Below are positions 1 to 8,747 of a stretch of 64,000 nucleotides of DNA, piece after piece. The notes beneath the pieces are model-generated. The model did not search any database and had not been told where the DNA came from. It saw nothing but the letters and a program-made list of their open reading frames with translations. The translations under genes and the position numbers were made by a program. The DNA comes from Anaerolineales bacterium (GTDB taxonomy: Bacteria > Chloroflexota > Anaerolineae > Anaerolineales > Villigracilaceae), in assembly GCA_030834895.1 (NCBI GenBank), contig JAUQXA010000024.1, forward strand, positions 62,001-126,000. Direction: 5' to 3'. Position 1 is the first letter of the stretch. Each line of letters begins with the position of its first letter.

Positions 1-1
1 T

Positions 2-463
2 GTGCTGGCACAGGGGACAAAGTTACAGGTGCTCGGCGTTGCTCCTGGTGCAGGGTGGCTGAACGTGGTCAACGATGAAGGGGTCATCGGCTGGGTCGGC
101 GTGGACTTTGTCTCTGGTGGCTTCGATGGTCCACCCCCGCCTGTGGTGGAACCGAAGGATGTGCTGGTTGTGACGGGCACAGTCCTCGACGCGAACGGAA
201 GCCCCGTCAACGGGATTGGGTTTGCGGTTGAGCAGGGCGGTCAACGGGACGATGCCAGCACCGATGAAACAGGAACTTTCTACGCCTTCCTGCCGACCAA
301 GTTCGCTGGCTCGTGGACTGTGAGTTTCGTCTCGGTGGCTTGTACCACCCAGTCACCTGATGACAAGTGCAGGTGTACTGGAGATACATGCCCAAAGATT
401 GAACCTAACACGGTGACAGTCACGGTGCCCATGTCCGCGCCGCTGAGTTTTGTGTGGATGTGA
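2..463 (+). CDS. Secreted SH3-like / carboxypeptidase-regulatory-like protein, 3' part only
   Basis: The frame is open to the left edge, so this is the C-terminal part of a longer protein; the GTG at base 2 need not be the start. The first ~40 residues (GWLNVV...GVIGWVGVDFVSGG) look like the last strands of a bacterial SH3 domain. A Pro-rich linker (PPPPVVEP) follows, then a ~90-residue beta-sandwich resembling a carboxypeptidase regulatory domain (VTGTVLDANGSPVNG, then DETGTFYAFLP). A Cys-rich insert (CTTQ..CRCTGDTC) may form disulfides, which fits export. The exact role cannot be told. It ends on a long hairpin and faces a convergent gene. Confidence 0.7.
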   Translation: MLAQGTKLQVLGVAPGAGWLNVVNDEGVIGWVGVDFVSGGFDGPPPPVVEPKDVLVVTGTVLDANGSPVNGIGFAVEQGGQRDDASTDETGTFYAFLPTKFAGSWTVSFVSVACTTQSPDDKCRCTGDTCPKIEPNTVTVTVPMSAPLSFVWM

Positions 464-511
464 GAACGAGACAGTCCGTCGATTTGCGTTGTCGGCGGAC
501 TGTCTCGTTCT
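463..511. terminator. Strong bidirectional hairpin between convergent genes
   Basis: A perfect 16-bp inverted repeat (463-478 / 496-511, arm AGAACGAGACAGTCCG) with a 17-base loop begins in the stop codon of the left gene. The following sequence is AT-rich (AAAATTATATTTTC) but has no clean T-tract. It lies between a plus-strand and a minus-strand gene, so it probably serves both. Confidence 0.65.
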
Positions 512-551
512 GAAAATTATATTTTCTATAATAATGATGGGTGTTTCAATG

Positions 552-848
552 TCAATATGGATACACTGCCCAATACAAGATCCAGAGAGCAAGACATATG
601 CCGAGTGTAAAAAAAATACCCAACAAAACTGCCCCTACTTCCCCGGCGAATTTTTCACCAATGTATCCGCCAATCGAACCAAGGATAATAGTTATTGGGA
701 CCACATAAGAAAACCAGGAAGAACCACCCCAAGTAGTTAAAACAATATTCAAAAATAAACCCAACAATAAGCCACTAATAGATCCATAGAACCAAACTTT
801 TGGTCGAATCTTCTTTGGAGGTATTTTGTTGGTTTGTTCGATACTCAT
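552..848 (-). CDS. Small membrane protein, three predicted TM segments
   Basis: A 98-residue protein with a short basic N-terminus (IPPKKIRPK) followed by three hydrophobic stretches around residues 20-38, 45-65 and 72-95, with Gly-rich turns (GSIGGYIGEKFAGE). I do not recognise a family. Its codons are markedly AT-richer than its neighbours', suggesting a different history. The 11-base gap to the lipoprotein gene upstream on the same strand suggests cotranscription. Confidence 0.6.
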   Translation of the reverse strand: MSIEQTNKIPPKKIRPKVWFYGSISGLLLGLFLNIVLTTWGGSSWFSYVVPITIILGSIGGYIGEKFAGEVGAVLLGIFFTLGICLALWILYWAVYPY

Positions 849-859
849 GGCGTTGAAGC

Positions 860-1756
860 TTACCCTGCGGCGAGTTGATACCAGAATTCAGAGATAAAAC
901 CCTGTGAGTCCGCATTCAAGATTTGCTGCCCCACTGTTGGCTTTCCGTATGTGCATTTCCACTCGTAGACGGTTGCGCGCCCCGTTGTGGCGGCGGGAAT
1001 ATTGTCCGCAGTGGGATTCGCTTTGCAGTAGTCTTCCATTTCAGGCGTCGGTGTTTTATCCAAATTGGCTTTCTCAGCGCACGGGATGTTTGCCCCAAAA
1101 TGGCAGACCCAGAGACTGCTGTCCATGCAGCGCCAGGTCGCGTTCTGTTGAATCTCCTTCAGCGCGTCCGCTGTGACGAGTCCCAGGTCGATCATGTCCT
1201 GGACGATGATCTCCGGCATTTTGTCGCCGGTATAGCGTGCGTCCGGCTCGTCAATGGTCCCGACCGCCATGCAGTAGAGAAACGGGTCGCTATATGACTT
1301 CGTTCCGCTGTTCGCGTCGCAGGTTCCGTTGAAGTAATCGTCGGCGTCGCACTTATTTCCGTTCTTGAAGGTGCAGTCGCCCCTTTCGTGTCCGTCTTCG
1401 TTGCCGGTATTGGTGATGGTGTATGTCCCGCCGGTGATGACGCAATATTGCGAGGGGACCGTGATATAGCCTGTGATTTTGACTCCGCCCACCGGACAGT
1501 CACCGCGCATCAAAGCCCATTCCTCGCATTGACGGTTGTCCTCGAAAATGCATACGCCGTATTCCCCGCCATCCCCGCGTTTTTGGATCGAAAGCGTGCC
1601 GCCTTGTTTGACACAGTTTACTGATGCGGGGTTGGCAATCTGGCTTGACGGCTCTGCTGCGGCTGTGGGAGTGGGTTGCGACGCGCAGCCAGTTAATGCG
1701 ACGGCAGCCCAAAGAATAAGTGTCCACCTGATTACTCGTGATATTTTTTGAGACAT
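860..1756 (-). CDS. Lipoprotein with two DUF333-like modules
   Basis: The ORF opens at 1825, but the ATG at 1756 is preferred: it is preceded by AGGAG seven bases upstream and starts a classical lipoprotein signal (LILWAAVALTGC) followed by a Thr/Pro/Ala linker. Two similar Cys-rich modules follow, NPASVNCVKQGGTLSI...CIFEDNRQCEEWALMRGDC and VPSQYCVITGGTYTI...CTFKNGNKCDADDYFNGTC. They match the DUF333 pattern (hemolysin-like; CxxxGG, then CxF..G..C..W). The C-terminal half, with more Cys, is not recognised. Expected on the outer face of the membrane; function unknown. Confidence 0.75.
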   Translation of the reverse strand: MSQKISRVIRWTLILWAAVALTGCASQPTPTAAAEPSSQIANPASVNCVKQGGTLSIQKRGDGGEYGVCIFEDNRQCEEWALMRGDCPVGGVKITGYITVPSQYCVITGGTYTITNTGNEDGHERGDCTFKNGNKCDADDYFNGTCDANSGTKSYSDPFLYCMAVGTIDEPDARYTGDKMPEIIVQDMIDLGLVTADALKEIQQNATWRCMDSSLWVCHFGANIPCAEKANLDKTPTPEMEDYCKANPTADNIPAATTGRATVYEWKCTYGKPTVGQQILNADSQGFISEFWYQLAAG

Positions 1757-1821
1757 TAGTAAGCTCCTGGTGAATTTTGTGAACCCTTGTTGTGGTACGG
1801 ACAGTCGGGCGGGAGATGAAT

Positions 1822-2268
1822 TCAACCTGACAACTCCTTCAGCAGATTCTTATTTTCAACCCTCAACGCCAGCAATTGCTGAACGCTTTGAAGGTCGCTT
1901 TTGGACTCGACGGGTATGAACAGCCAGCGTCCTTCCGGATAAGGATTGGCGCACTCGATTGCCAGTCGTGCATTTTGAGTCAATTTCATGTTTTGGGCTT
2001 TCTCAATCGCGTCGGGGCTGAGATTGATTTGGACGGTGAAGCCGCCATTTGTCGGATAAAGCGAGGTTAGAAGCTGCCCTTTGATGCGAAATCTCCGAGC
2101 CCAACCATAATTTTTCCCATACAGGAATTTGAAATCCTCTTCAGCCGGATACTTTTCTCGGATATGGCCGATGAATGCCTCCCAGAGCGAAAGTTTGGGA
2201 CCAACAGCTTGACGGATTTCCGCGTCAGTCGGTTGACGTCTTTTGTCAGTAAATAAACCTATGCTCAT
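1822..2268 (-). CDS. DUF3788 family protein
   Basis: A 148-residue soluble protein starting at MSIGLFTDK, with GGGAGAG about nine bases upstream; the longer ORF start at 2310 lacks this. The arrangement PTDAEIRQAVG...LWEAFIGHI, KFLYGKNYGWARRFR, LYPTNGGFTVQI and EGRWLFIPVES is the recognisable DUF3788 pattern. The family is small, widespread and without a known biochemical role. It lies upstream of the lipoprotein gene on the same strand, 65 bases from its chosen start, so the two may be cotranscribed. The C-terminal helix (LLALRVENKNLLKEL) looks like a short coiled coil. Confidence 0.8.
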   Translation of the reverse strand: MSIGLFTDKRRQPTDAEIRQAVGPKLSLWEAFIGHIREKYPAEEDFKFLYGKNYGWARRFRIKGQLLTSLYPTNGGFTVQINLSPDAIEKAQNMKLTQNARLAIECANPYPEGRWLFIPVESKSDLQSVQQLLALRVENKNLLKELSG

Positions 2269-2318
2269 TTCCGGTCTCTCCCTTTTAGCGGCATAAAAAC
2301 ACCTTGCCACTTACAGGC

Positions 2319-2349
2319 AAAAAGAGCCTCCCAAAGCAGGAGGCTCTTT
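2319..2349 (-). terminator. Intrinsic terminator of glnS
   Basis: An 11-bp perfect stem (AAAGAGCCTCC, 2321-2331, with GGAGGCTCTTT, 2339-2349) and a 7-base loop. Read on the minus strand it ends in GGCTCTTTTTGCC, a proper T-tract, 12 bases after the glnS stop. Confidence 0.85.
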
Positions 2350-2360
2350 GTTGCGCTGTC

Positions 2361-4070
2361 TTACTTGCCCTTCTTCTCCAACTTTGTCCAGGTATCTTTG
2401 AGATTCACTGTCAGGTTGAAGACGGGCTTCGTGGGTGTAGAGTCCAGGTCGACGCAGAAGTAACCTGTGCGCTCAAACTGGATTTTGTCACCTGCTTTGG
2501 CTTCGGCCAGCACAGGTTCCACGTAGGCATTCTCCAGCACTTCCAGCGATTTGGGGTTGATGATGCTTTCCACTTCGCCGTCATCGGGCCGTTCGACGGT
2601 GAACAACTGGTCATACATTCTCACTTCCGCCGGGATGGCATGTTCCGCCGAAACCCAATGAATGGTGGATTTGACCTTGCGTCCATCGGGCGAATCGCCG
2701 CCGCGTGTGGATGGGTCGTATGTTGCGTGGACTTCGATCACTTCACCCTTATTGTCTTTTACAATGTGCGTGCATTTCACGAAATACGCGTAACGCAAAC
2801 GAACTTCATTGCCGGGAAAGAGGCGATAATATTTGGGCGGCGGAGTCTCGCGGAAATCATCCTGTTCGATGTAAATGACCTTTGAGAACTTGACCTTGCG
2901 CGTGCCGGCGTTCGGGTCTTCGGGGTTGTTGATCGCATCCAGCTCTTCGGTCTGACCTTCAGGATAATTGTCGATGACCAGTTTAAGCGGCTTCAATACT
3001 GCCATACGGCGCAGGGCGCGCTTGTTCAAATCATCGCGGATGATGGCTTCGAATTGTGCCATCTCCACCCAACTGTCGTTCTTCGTTTCCCCGGTGCCAG
3101 TCACAAAGTTGATAATGGCTTCGGGAGTCACGCCGCGACGGCGCAAGCCGCGCAGGGTGGTCAGGCGCGGGTCATCCCAGCCGCGCACCACGCCGGTTTC
3201 CACCATTTTGCGGAGCTTGCGTTTGCTCATCATTGCGTAGGTCAGATTGAGACGCGAGAACTCGATCTGCCTGCTTGGGAAGGCTTCCAATTTTTCAAGG
3301 AACCATTCGTACAACGGACGGTGAATGATGTATTCGTTGGAACACAATGAATGGGTAATCCCCTCCATCGAGTCATTCTGTCCGTGCGACCAATCGTACA
3401 TCGGATAGATGTGCCACTTGTCGCCGGTGCGATGGTGATGGACATTCATGATGCGATACATCACCGGGTCGCGCAGCAGAATGTTCGGATGCGCCATGTC
3501 GATTTTTGCGCGAAGCACGCGGCTGCCTTCTGCAAATTCACCGTTTTTCATGCGCTCCAATAAATCCAGATTTTCTTCCACTGGGCGGTTGCGGTAAGGC
3601 GAATCAACCCCAGGCTTGATGGCAGAGTCGGTCTCGCTCCACTTCGTCCCTTTGGGTAAAGTTCCGCGGCTGGCGCTCATCTCCTCCTGAGTCTGATCGT
3701 CCACATAAGCCAGTCCCAGCTTCACGAGTCGCACCGCCCAATCGTAGAGCAGGTCAAAATAGTCCGATGCAAACGTCACCTTTGCCCACTTGATTCCCAG
3801 CCACGAAGCATCGGACTCGATGGCCTCAACAAACTCGGTCTCTTCCTTTGATGGGTTGGTGTCGTCGAAACGTAAATACAACTCGCCGCCAAATTCCTTC
3901 GCGGTGAAATAATCGATCAGGAATGCCTTGACATGCCCGATGTGCAAATATCCGTTCGGCTCGGGTGGCAGGCGCGTGCGGATGTAATTGAATCGTCCGT
4001 TCTTCAAATCTTCGGCGACTGCCTCGCGGATGAACGCAGGGATTCGGCTGTTGGTTTCTTCTGGACTCAT
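2361..4070 (-). CDS. glnS: Glutaminyl-tRNA synthetase
   Basis: Class I aminoacyl-tRNA synthetase that charges tRNA-Gln in the cytoplasm. Seen: the HIGH element ([14 protein letters not shown], ~residues 37-50), the KMSKS element as MMSKRKLRK near residue 265, GlnRS signatures ([34 protein letters not shown]) and two C-terminal beta-barrels that bind the anticodon ([11 protein letters not shown] near the end). At 569 residues it has normal family length. The ATG at 4070 is chosen with AAGG upstream; the ORF's TTG at 4088 adds six unlikely residues. It is monocistronic with its own terminator. A GlnRS suggests direct Gln charging rather than sole reliance on GatCAB. Confidence 0.95.
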   Translation of the reverse strand: MSPEETNSRIPAFIREAVAEDLKNGRFNYIRTRLPPEPNGYLHIGHVKAFLIDYFTAKEFGGELYLRFDDTNPSKEETEFVEAIESDASWLGIKWAKVTFASDYFDLLYDWAVRLVKLGLAYVDDQTQEEMSASRGTLPKGTKWSETDSAIKPGVDSPYRNRPVEENLDLLERMKNGEFAEGSRVLRAKIDMAHPNILLRDPVMYRIMNVHHHRTGDKWHIYPMYDWSHGQNDSMEGITHSLCSNEYIIHRPLYEWFLEKLEAFPSRQIEFSRLNLTYAMMSKRKLRKMVETGVVRGWDDPRLTTLRGLRRRGVTPEAIINFVTGTGETKNDSWVEMAQFEAIIRDDLNKRALRRMAVLKPLKLVIDNYPEGQTEELDAINNPEDPNAGTRKVKFSKVIYIEQDDFRETPPPKYYRLFPGNEVRLRYAYFVKCTHIVKDNKGEVIEVHATYDPSTRGGDSPDGRKVKSTIHWVSAEHAIPAEVRMYDQLFTVERPDDGEVESIINPKSLEVLENAYVEPVLAEAKAGDKIQFERTGYFCVDLDSTPTKPVFNLTVNLKDTWTKLEKKGK

Positions 4071-4221
4071 GGTTGGGTGCCTTAACAATGGATTTCAGGG
4101 GATGGATGTTGCCTCTTTTTTCCAACTTTTGGGTTGAGATGCTAAAGAGACGCCTTCCCCGCCTGATGATTTTTATTTTCGCGCTGAGCGCGGTCGAAGC
4201 GTGAGCGCATTGGACGAGTAA

Positions 4222-4251
4222 TTATAACAAACAGCACTCATGATTTATAAT
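4222..4251 (+). promoter_or_regulatory. Possible sigma70-type promoter
   Basis: TTATAA, an 18-base spacer and a perfect TATAAT (4246-4251) sit about 23 bases upstream of the small membrane protein's start. The -35 box is poor, so the call rests mainly on the -10 box. The rest of the 203-base gap back to glnS holds the glnS leader and a fragment resembling the TGAGCG...GTCGAAGC repeat. Confidence 0.35.
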
Positions 4252-4273
4252 AGAATTTGAACTGGAGGAACCC

Positions 4274-4657
4274 ATGACCGAATCGAACGACAAATCAAAA
4301 ACCAATTTTGCGGCTGTCTACTTCGACCGTGACTCTGTCCTGCGCCTAGCCCGTCTTGCGGATATCTTCGCCTGGATCGCATTGATTTATTATGCGGGAC
4401 AGGTGGCCGTATCCATGACTGTTTTTGTTCTTCAGATTGTGCGCGGCTTGCTGATATTGCCCGGCCTAACCGATTATGCCCAGCAATTCCTTTGGACGCT
4501 CCAGCCAGCGCTCCCGGGCTTGTGGAATTTTATCGGCTTGCAGGCGGTTGGCAAGGTCCTGCTCATCTTCATGGATATGGAGGATAACACACGTCGCGCC
4601 GCGAGCAGGGGACTCTTTGCCCTGCGGAAGATCGGAGAGGAGGACGCTTCTCGATAG
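4274..4657 (+). CDS. Small membrane protein of unknown function
   Basis: A 127-residue protein started by ATG with GGAGG nine bases upstream (CTGGAGGAACCCATG). A polar N-terminus (~25 residues) is followed by a hydrophobic segment IFAWIALIYYAGQVAVSMTVFVLQIV and a second around LWNFIGLQAVGKVLLIFMDM. The C-terminus is basic and acidic mixed and probably cytoplasmic. I do not recognise the family; the pattern resembles DUF4282-like or similar two-helix envelope proteins, but this is weak. It is monocistronic, between glnS and the sugar operon, closed by its own terminator. Confidence 0.65.
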   Translation: MTESNDKSKTNFAAVYFDRDSVLRLARLADIFAWIALIYYAGQVAVSMTVFVLQIVRGLLILPGLTDYAQQFLWTLQPALPGLWNFIGLQAVGKVLLIFMDMEDNTRRAASRGLFALRKIGEEDASR

Positions 4658-4671
4658 GCTCGTCTTTGCCA

Positions 4672-4709
4672 AATTAAAAATGGACGCCGCAAGGCGTCCA
4701 TTTTTAATT
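4672..4709. terminator. Intrinsic terminator with perfect 17-bp stem
   Basis: AATTAAAAATGGACGCC (4672-4688), loop GCAA, and its exact complement (4693-4709) ending TTTTTAATT. The A/T flanks make it active in both directions. It insulates the membrane-protein gene from the sugar operon that follows. Confidence 0.85.
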
Positions 4710-4721
4710 CCTGCCTGCCAC

Positions 4722-4750
4722 TTGAAATTTCACAAGGAACATGCTATGAT
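4722..4750 (+). promoter_or_regulatory. Sigma70-type promoter of the DeoR-led sugar operon
   Basis: TTGAAA (4722-4727), a 17-base spacer and TATGAT (4745-4750) match the consensus well. They lie 27 bases before the DeoR start, directly after a terminator, so this is probably the main promoter of the 4777-19226 run. Confidence 0.65.
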
Positions 4751-4770
4751 TGATTGTGATTGATTTGTGA
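4750..4770 (+). promoter_or_regulatory. Candidate DeoR operator: tandem direct repeat
   Basis: Two adjacent copies, TTGATTGTGA and TTGATTTGTGA, overlap the last base of the -10 box and continue into the leader. DeoR-family repressors commonly bind direct repeats over their own promoter, so autoregulation is a reasonable inference. No binding site of this exact form is known to me. Confidence 0.4.
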
Positions 4771-4776
4771 GCGATT

Positions 4777-5550
4777 ATGAGTGAATTTATTCCAACCCCC
4801 GAGCGTCAAAAACAGATCCTTTCCCTGCTTTCCAAAGCGGGACGGTTGAGCGTGGCAGAGATTGTCGAGCAGTTTGCTATCAGTGAGGCAACCGCGCGGC
4901 GCGACTTGGAGACTCTGTCCTCGCAGGGCAAAGTCCAGCGCGTTCATGGTGGCGTCATTGCCATTGAACAGGCGCCGCCTGAGTTACCCATCCTTCAGCG
5001 TGAAAACGAGCAGTCGGATGAGAAATCCCGCATTGGGCGGGTGGCCGCAGAATTGATCTCCAATGGTGAGACAGTCTTCCTTGGTTCGGGGACAACCGTG
5101 CTCGAGACGGCGAAAAATTTGCGCGAACGAAAAAACCTGACCGTCCTTACCAATTCGCTTCCGGTGCTAAATGCCTTTGCGGGTATCAGAGACATTACTA
5201 TTGTCTCCCTCGGCGGGCAATTACGTGACAGCGAACTTTCGTTCATTGGTCACATCACAGAACAGGCGCTGGCGGAGTTGCGTGTAGACAAGGTTGTCAT
5301 GGGGACTCGTAGTGTGAGCCTTGAACACGGACTGACCAACGACTACCTGCCCGAAACCCTGACCGACCGCGCCATTTTGAAGATCGGACGGGAGGTCATC
5401 ATCGTGGCCGACCATACCAAGGTCAACCGCGTTTCCACTGCATTGCTTGCTCCGCTGGAGAGTGTGCAAACGTTTGTAACCGATTCAAATGCGGATAAGA
5501 AATTTCTTCAGGCATTGAAGAGACAGGGAATCAATTTGATTATCGTTTAG
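4777..5550 (+). CDS. DeoR/GlpR-family sugar-phosphate-responsive regulator
   Basis: A 257-residue transcription factor. The N-terminal winged HTH is clear (RLSVAEIVEQFAISEATARR, then DLETLSSQGKVQRVHGG, ~residues 18-58). The C-terminal DeoR sensor domain follows, a ribose-5-phosphate-isomerase-like fold expected to bind a phosphosugar (FLGSGTTVLETAKNL and LTNSLPVLNAF, then SLEHGLTND). It is the first gene of the long sugar operon, 53 bases before a binding-protein gene, so its effector is probably a phosphorylated pathway intermediate such as a tagatose or galactosamine phosphate. An AgaR-like role is an inference from context only. Confidence 0.88.
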   Translation: MSEFIPTPERQKQILSLLSKAGRLSVAEIVEQFAISEATARRDLETLSSQGKVQRVHGGVIAIEQAPPELPILQRENEQSDEKSRIGRVAAELISNGETVFLGSGTTVLETAKNLRERKNLTVLTNSLPVLNAFAGIRDITIVSLGGQLRDSELSFIGHITEQALAELRVDKVVMGTRSVSLEHGLTNDYLPETLTDRAILKIGREVIIVADHTKVNRVSTALLAPLESVQTFVTDSNADKKFLQALKRQGINLIIV

Positions 5551-5603
5551 TTGTATTCAAGCGGACAGCCGACCGTCCGAAAATAATAAAAAAGGAGTAT
5601 GAA

Positions 5604-6935
5604 ATGAAAAGATCGTCCCTCTATTTGTTTGTTTCATTGCTGCTGATTTTGAGTTTTACGCTGGCATCTTGCGCGCCCACTGCAACTCCTGCAACAGAAG
5701 GGCCCCAGGCTTCCGCACCGGAGGCAACTCAGCCCGTGGCAGAAGCCGAGACTATCACGGTCATTTTTCCTAAACATGAGGCCGATTTGAGCGGTGCTTT
5801 CGAGGCACGTATCCGTGAGTTCGAAAAGCAATCGGGAATCAAGGTCGAGTTAATTCAGAGCGATTGGGACTCGGTTGCAAACCGCATCCTCCCCGAAATA
5901 TCAACAGGCGGCTCCGCCTATGACGTTGTTGAATTTGATAATGGTTGGGTGGCTGAATGGTGTGGCGCCGGTTGGGCAACACCTCTTAACGATTTTATGC
6001 CTGCCGGCTATACCGATGGCATGATTCCCGGCTTGGTGAATTTGTTCTCCTGCCCCGATGGCAAGGTCTATGGCATTGTCTGGAACAACGATACCCGCTT
6101 CTTTTATTACAATGCCGAAAAACTGGCGGCGGCGGGTTTCAACGAACCCCCCCAAACCTGGGATGAATTCAAGCAGGTGAGCCTTGCCGCGAAAGAAAAA
6201 GGCGCTGTTTCCTATGGCATGGCTCCATTCTGGAATCAGGAATGGTCGTTGGGGAACGAGTTCCACTTCTGGACATATGCCTTCGGCGGCGAGATCGTGG
6301 ACAGCAAAGGTTGTTTTCTGTTCAATAAGGACCCGAACACCTTGGCAGCCTTGCAATACATGATGGACAGCCTTAAGGACGGCGTTTCCAACCCTGCGGG
6401 TATGACATACAACCAGGCCGCCTCGCAGGATGCCTTCCTCAAGGGCGATTCACTCTTCATGCCGCAGGGTATTGCCGGTTTGATGGCCTACACCAAGGAC
6501 GCCTCTGTTTCCAATGTGGATGGACAGATCAAGGTTGGATTGGTGCCTGGCGTTGAGGCTGGCATGAGCGCGGCGTTGACTCTACCCGAAGCGTACGCAA
6601 TCCCGGCGCAATCGGAACATAAAGAGGCGGCGTGGAAATTCATCGAGTTCATGACCAGCAAGGAAACCAACAAAGCGTTGGCGCAGGAAATCGGCGTATT
6701 GCCTATTTGGGTTGACCTCTATACCGATGCGGATTTGACCGCTAAATATCCCTTCTGGGCTGATTTCCAGGCACAGTTGGCGACTGCGCGCGGTCTTTCC
6801 AAACTTACCTGGTACGGTGACTTCGTAGACATCAGTACCGCTGAAGTTCACAAAGCATTGGCTGATGAACAGACCGCCCAGCAGGCCTTGGATAACATGG
6901 CATCTGGTTTATCCCAGTTTGAGTGCAAGCCATAG
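5604..6935 (+). CDS. Sugar ABC importer lipoprotein, binding protein family 1 (first set)
   Basis: A 443-residue solute-binding lipoprotein. The signal peptide ends in LILSFTLASC with Cys23 as lipidation site, then a Thr/Pro/Glu linker. The mature part has SBP_bac_1 features (FPKHEADLSGAFEARIREFE, VVEFDNGWVAEWCGAGW, and AAWKFIEFMTSKETNKALA near the end). It captures a sugar or oligosaccharide outside the cell and hands it to the two permeases that follow. Start: AGGAG eight bases upstream; an earlier ATG is followed at once by a stop. The substrate cannot be read from the sequence; context suggests an aminosugar or galactoside. Confidence 0.9.
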   Translation: MKRSSLYLFVSLLLILSFTLASCAPTATPATEGPQASAPEATQPVAEAETITVIFPKHEADLSGAFEARIREFEKQSGIKVELIQSDWDSVANRILPEISTGGSAYDVVEFDNGWVAEWCGAGWATPLNDFMPAGYTDGMIPGLVNLFSCPDGKVYGIVWNNDTRFFYYNAEKLAAAGFNEPPQTWDEFKQVSLAAKEKGAVSYGMAPFWNQEWSLGNEFHFWTYAFGGEIVDSKGCFLFNKDPNTLAALQYMMDSLKDGVSNPAGMTYNQAASQDAFLKGDSLFMPQGIAGLMAYTKDASVSNVDGQIKVGLVPGVEAGMSAALTLPEAYAIPAQSEHKEAAWKFIEFMTSKETNKALAQEIGVLPIWVDLYTDADLTAKYPFWADFQAQLATARGLSKLTWYGDFVDISTAEVHKALADEQTAQQALDNMASGLSQFECKP

Positions 6936-6947
6936 AGCTTCGTTTGT

Positions 6948-6978
6948 GGATGCCTGTGTCGCTATGATGCAGGCATCC
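6948..6978 (+). terminator. Hairpin between binding-protein and permease genes
   Basis: GGATGCCTG (6948-6956), a 13-base loop, CAGGCATCC (6970-6978), then TTTCTTT. It is terminator-like but followed at once by the cotranscribed permease gene. It probably lets some transcripts stop or protects the binding-protein mRNA, giving more binding protein than permease. Confidence 0.6.
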
Positions 6979-6988
6979 TTTCTTTGAT

Positions 6989-7900
6989 ATGAAGATAATC
7001 AGACCACGCTCCCGTCCCATTTTTGACGACCCTCGCACTCTGGGGCTATTACTTATTGCCCCGGCCATGCTGGCTATTCTGGGTGTTGTTCTGCTTCCGA
7101 TGTTCAACTCGTTGTGGCTCAGTTTTCAGCAACACGATTTATCGCGGCCGCAGGAGGATGCCTTCATTTGGTTAAGGAATTACGCTGATTTATTGCGAGA
7201 CCCACGCTACTTGAATTCCCTCCAGGCAACTTTTAAGTTCAGCCTGTTCTCCGTCCTTATTGAACTGGCACTCGGCGTGGCAATTGCCGTCACACTTAAC
7301 CAGGAGTTTCGTGGGCGGGGATTTGTGCGTGGCTTGATGATCCTGCCTTGGGCAATGCCGTCTATCGTCAACGCTGCCATGTGGAAGTGGATCTATAACG
7401 CCGATTATGGCGCATTGAACGCCTTGTTATCCCAGCTTCATATAATTGATCGTTATCAAGTCTGGCTGGCTGAGCCGACAACAGCCATGATCCTGATTAT
7501 TCTGGCGAATGTTTGGAAGGAAACTCCGTTCACCGTTATCCTGATACTTGCGGCACTGCAAACGATCCCCGAAGATCTTTATGAAGCCGGCCGCGTGGAT
7601 GGCGCAACAGAATGGCAATCCTTTTTGGGTATTACTTTGCCTTTGATCATGCCTGTGTTGATGATTGCGGGATTATTGCAATTCATCTGGGGTTTTCAAA
7701 CTTTTGAGTTGATCTATATCGTCACGGGCGGCGGACCTTTCAGTTCAACGGAGATGACCAACTTGCGCGTCTATGCGACAACGTTCCGCTCGCTACGATT
7801 TGGTTACGGCGCGGCGATGGCGTATCTGACCAGCCTGATCATTTTCATCCCGGCGGTGATTTATATCCGCTCGGCATATCGAAAGGTTGTGGAGGTCTGA
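6989..7900 (+). CDS. Sugar ABC importer permease, MalF/UgpA type (first set)
   Basis: A 303-residue inner-membrane permease with six predicted TM helices, starting TLGLLLIAPAMLAILGVVLL. The cytoplasmic EAA loop that docks the ATPase is clear (EAGRVDGATEWQSFLGITLP, ~residues 199-218). It forms a heterodimer with the next gene product, one base downstream. No good Shine-Dalgarno is seen at the ATG (6989); it is probably read through from the gene before or by coupling. No ATPase gene accompanies the set in this operon. Confidence 0.92.
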   Translation: MKIIRPRSRPIFDDPRTLGLLLIAPAMLAILGVVLLPMFNSLWLSFQQHDLSRPQEDAFIWLRNYADLLRDPRYLNSLQATFKFSLFSVLIELALGVAIAVTLNQEFRGRGFVRGLMILPWAMPSIVNAAMWKWIYNADYGALNALLSQLHIIDRYQVWLAEPTTAMILIILANVWKETPFTVILILAALQTIPEDLYEAGRVDGATEWQSFLGITLPLIMPVLMIAGLLQFIWGFQTFELIYIVTGGGPFSSTEMTNLRVYATTFRSLRFGYGAAMAYLTSLIIFIPAVIYIRSAYRKVVEV

Positions 7901-7901
7901 C

Positions 7902-8747
7902 ATGCCCCGCGCGCTGAAACGCTTCTTTCTTTATTTGGCAGTGGCGGGGATTGTGATTTGGACTGTCGCCCCCTATCTCTGGTTGATTATCTCGTCTCTT
8001 TCACTGAAAATTGACCTACTCACTGTGCCATTGCGTTGGATTCCCCCGCGCCTGACCCTTGAAAATTATTACTCCCTCTTCTTTATGCGCGGGAGCGAAT
8101 CGGTCAATGCCCGCCTGTTTTTTCAGTCGCTTGGCAACTCAGTCATTATCTCATTGACCACCATGTTCATCTGCCTGATTTTGGGAGTACTTGCCGCATA
8201 TGCCATTGCGCGGTTGCGCTTCAAAGGCAGCAACATGATGGTCCTGTTGATGATGGCAACCCAGTTGGTGCCGCCCATTGTTCTGGTTGTGCCGTTATAT
8301 GTCATCATGCGCAAGGTGGATCTGCTCGACAGGCACCTCGGTTTGATCATTGTGGACATTAGCATCGTGCTGCCGCTTGTCATTTGGCTGATGCGTGGAT
8401 ACTTCGCCTCCATTCCGTCGGAGTTGGAGGATGCCGCCCGTATAGACGGATGTACACATCTGGGAGCGTTATTCAGGGTCATTCTACCGCTTTCGGGACC
8501 CGGACTGGTAAGTGTGATGATCTTTGCCTTCATCGCCGCGTGGAATGAATACCTTTATGCGTTCATTTTTACAAACGTTGACGCAAAGACGGTTCCAGTG
8601 CTTATCGGAGAATTCAGCACAAAGCTGGGGCTTGAATATTTGCGAATTGCCGCGGCGGGCGTGCTGGCAAGTCTGCCTCCCATTTTGCTCGCGCTTATTT
8701 TCCAGCGTTTCATCGTTCGTGGATTAACCTCTGGAGCCATAAAATAA
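7902..8747 (+). CDS. Sugar ABC importer permease, MalG/UgpE type (first set)
   Basis: A 281-residue permease with six TM helices and a MalG-type EAA loop (EDAARIDGCTHLGALFRVIL). The ATG at 7902 is chosen because GGAGGT stands five bases upstream; the ORF's start at 7887 lies inside the previous gene. The stop overlaps the amidohydrolase start (TAATG), so those two genes are translationally coupled. It pairs with the 6989 permease; the energy source is likely a shared MsmX/MsmK-type ATPase coded elsewhere. Confidence 0.92.
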   Translation: MPRALKRFFLYLAVAGIVIWTVAPYLWLIISSLSLKIDLLTVPLRWIPPRLTLENYYSLFFMRGSESVNARLFFQSLGNSVIISLTTMFICLILGVLAAYAIARLRFKGSNMMVLLMMATQLVPPIVLVVPLYVIMRKVDLLDRHLGLIIVDISIVLPLVIWLMRGYFASIPSELEDAARIDGCTHLGALFRVILPLSGPGLVSVMIFAFIAAWNEYLYAFIFTNVDAKTVPVLIGEFSTKLGLEYLRIAAAGVLASLPPILLALIFQRFIVRGLTSGAIK

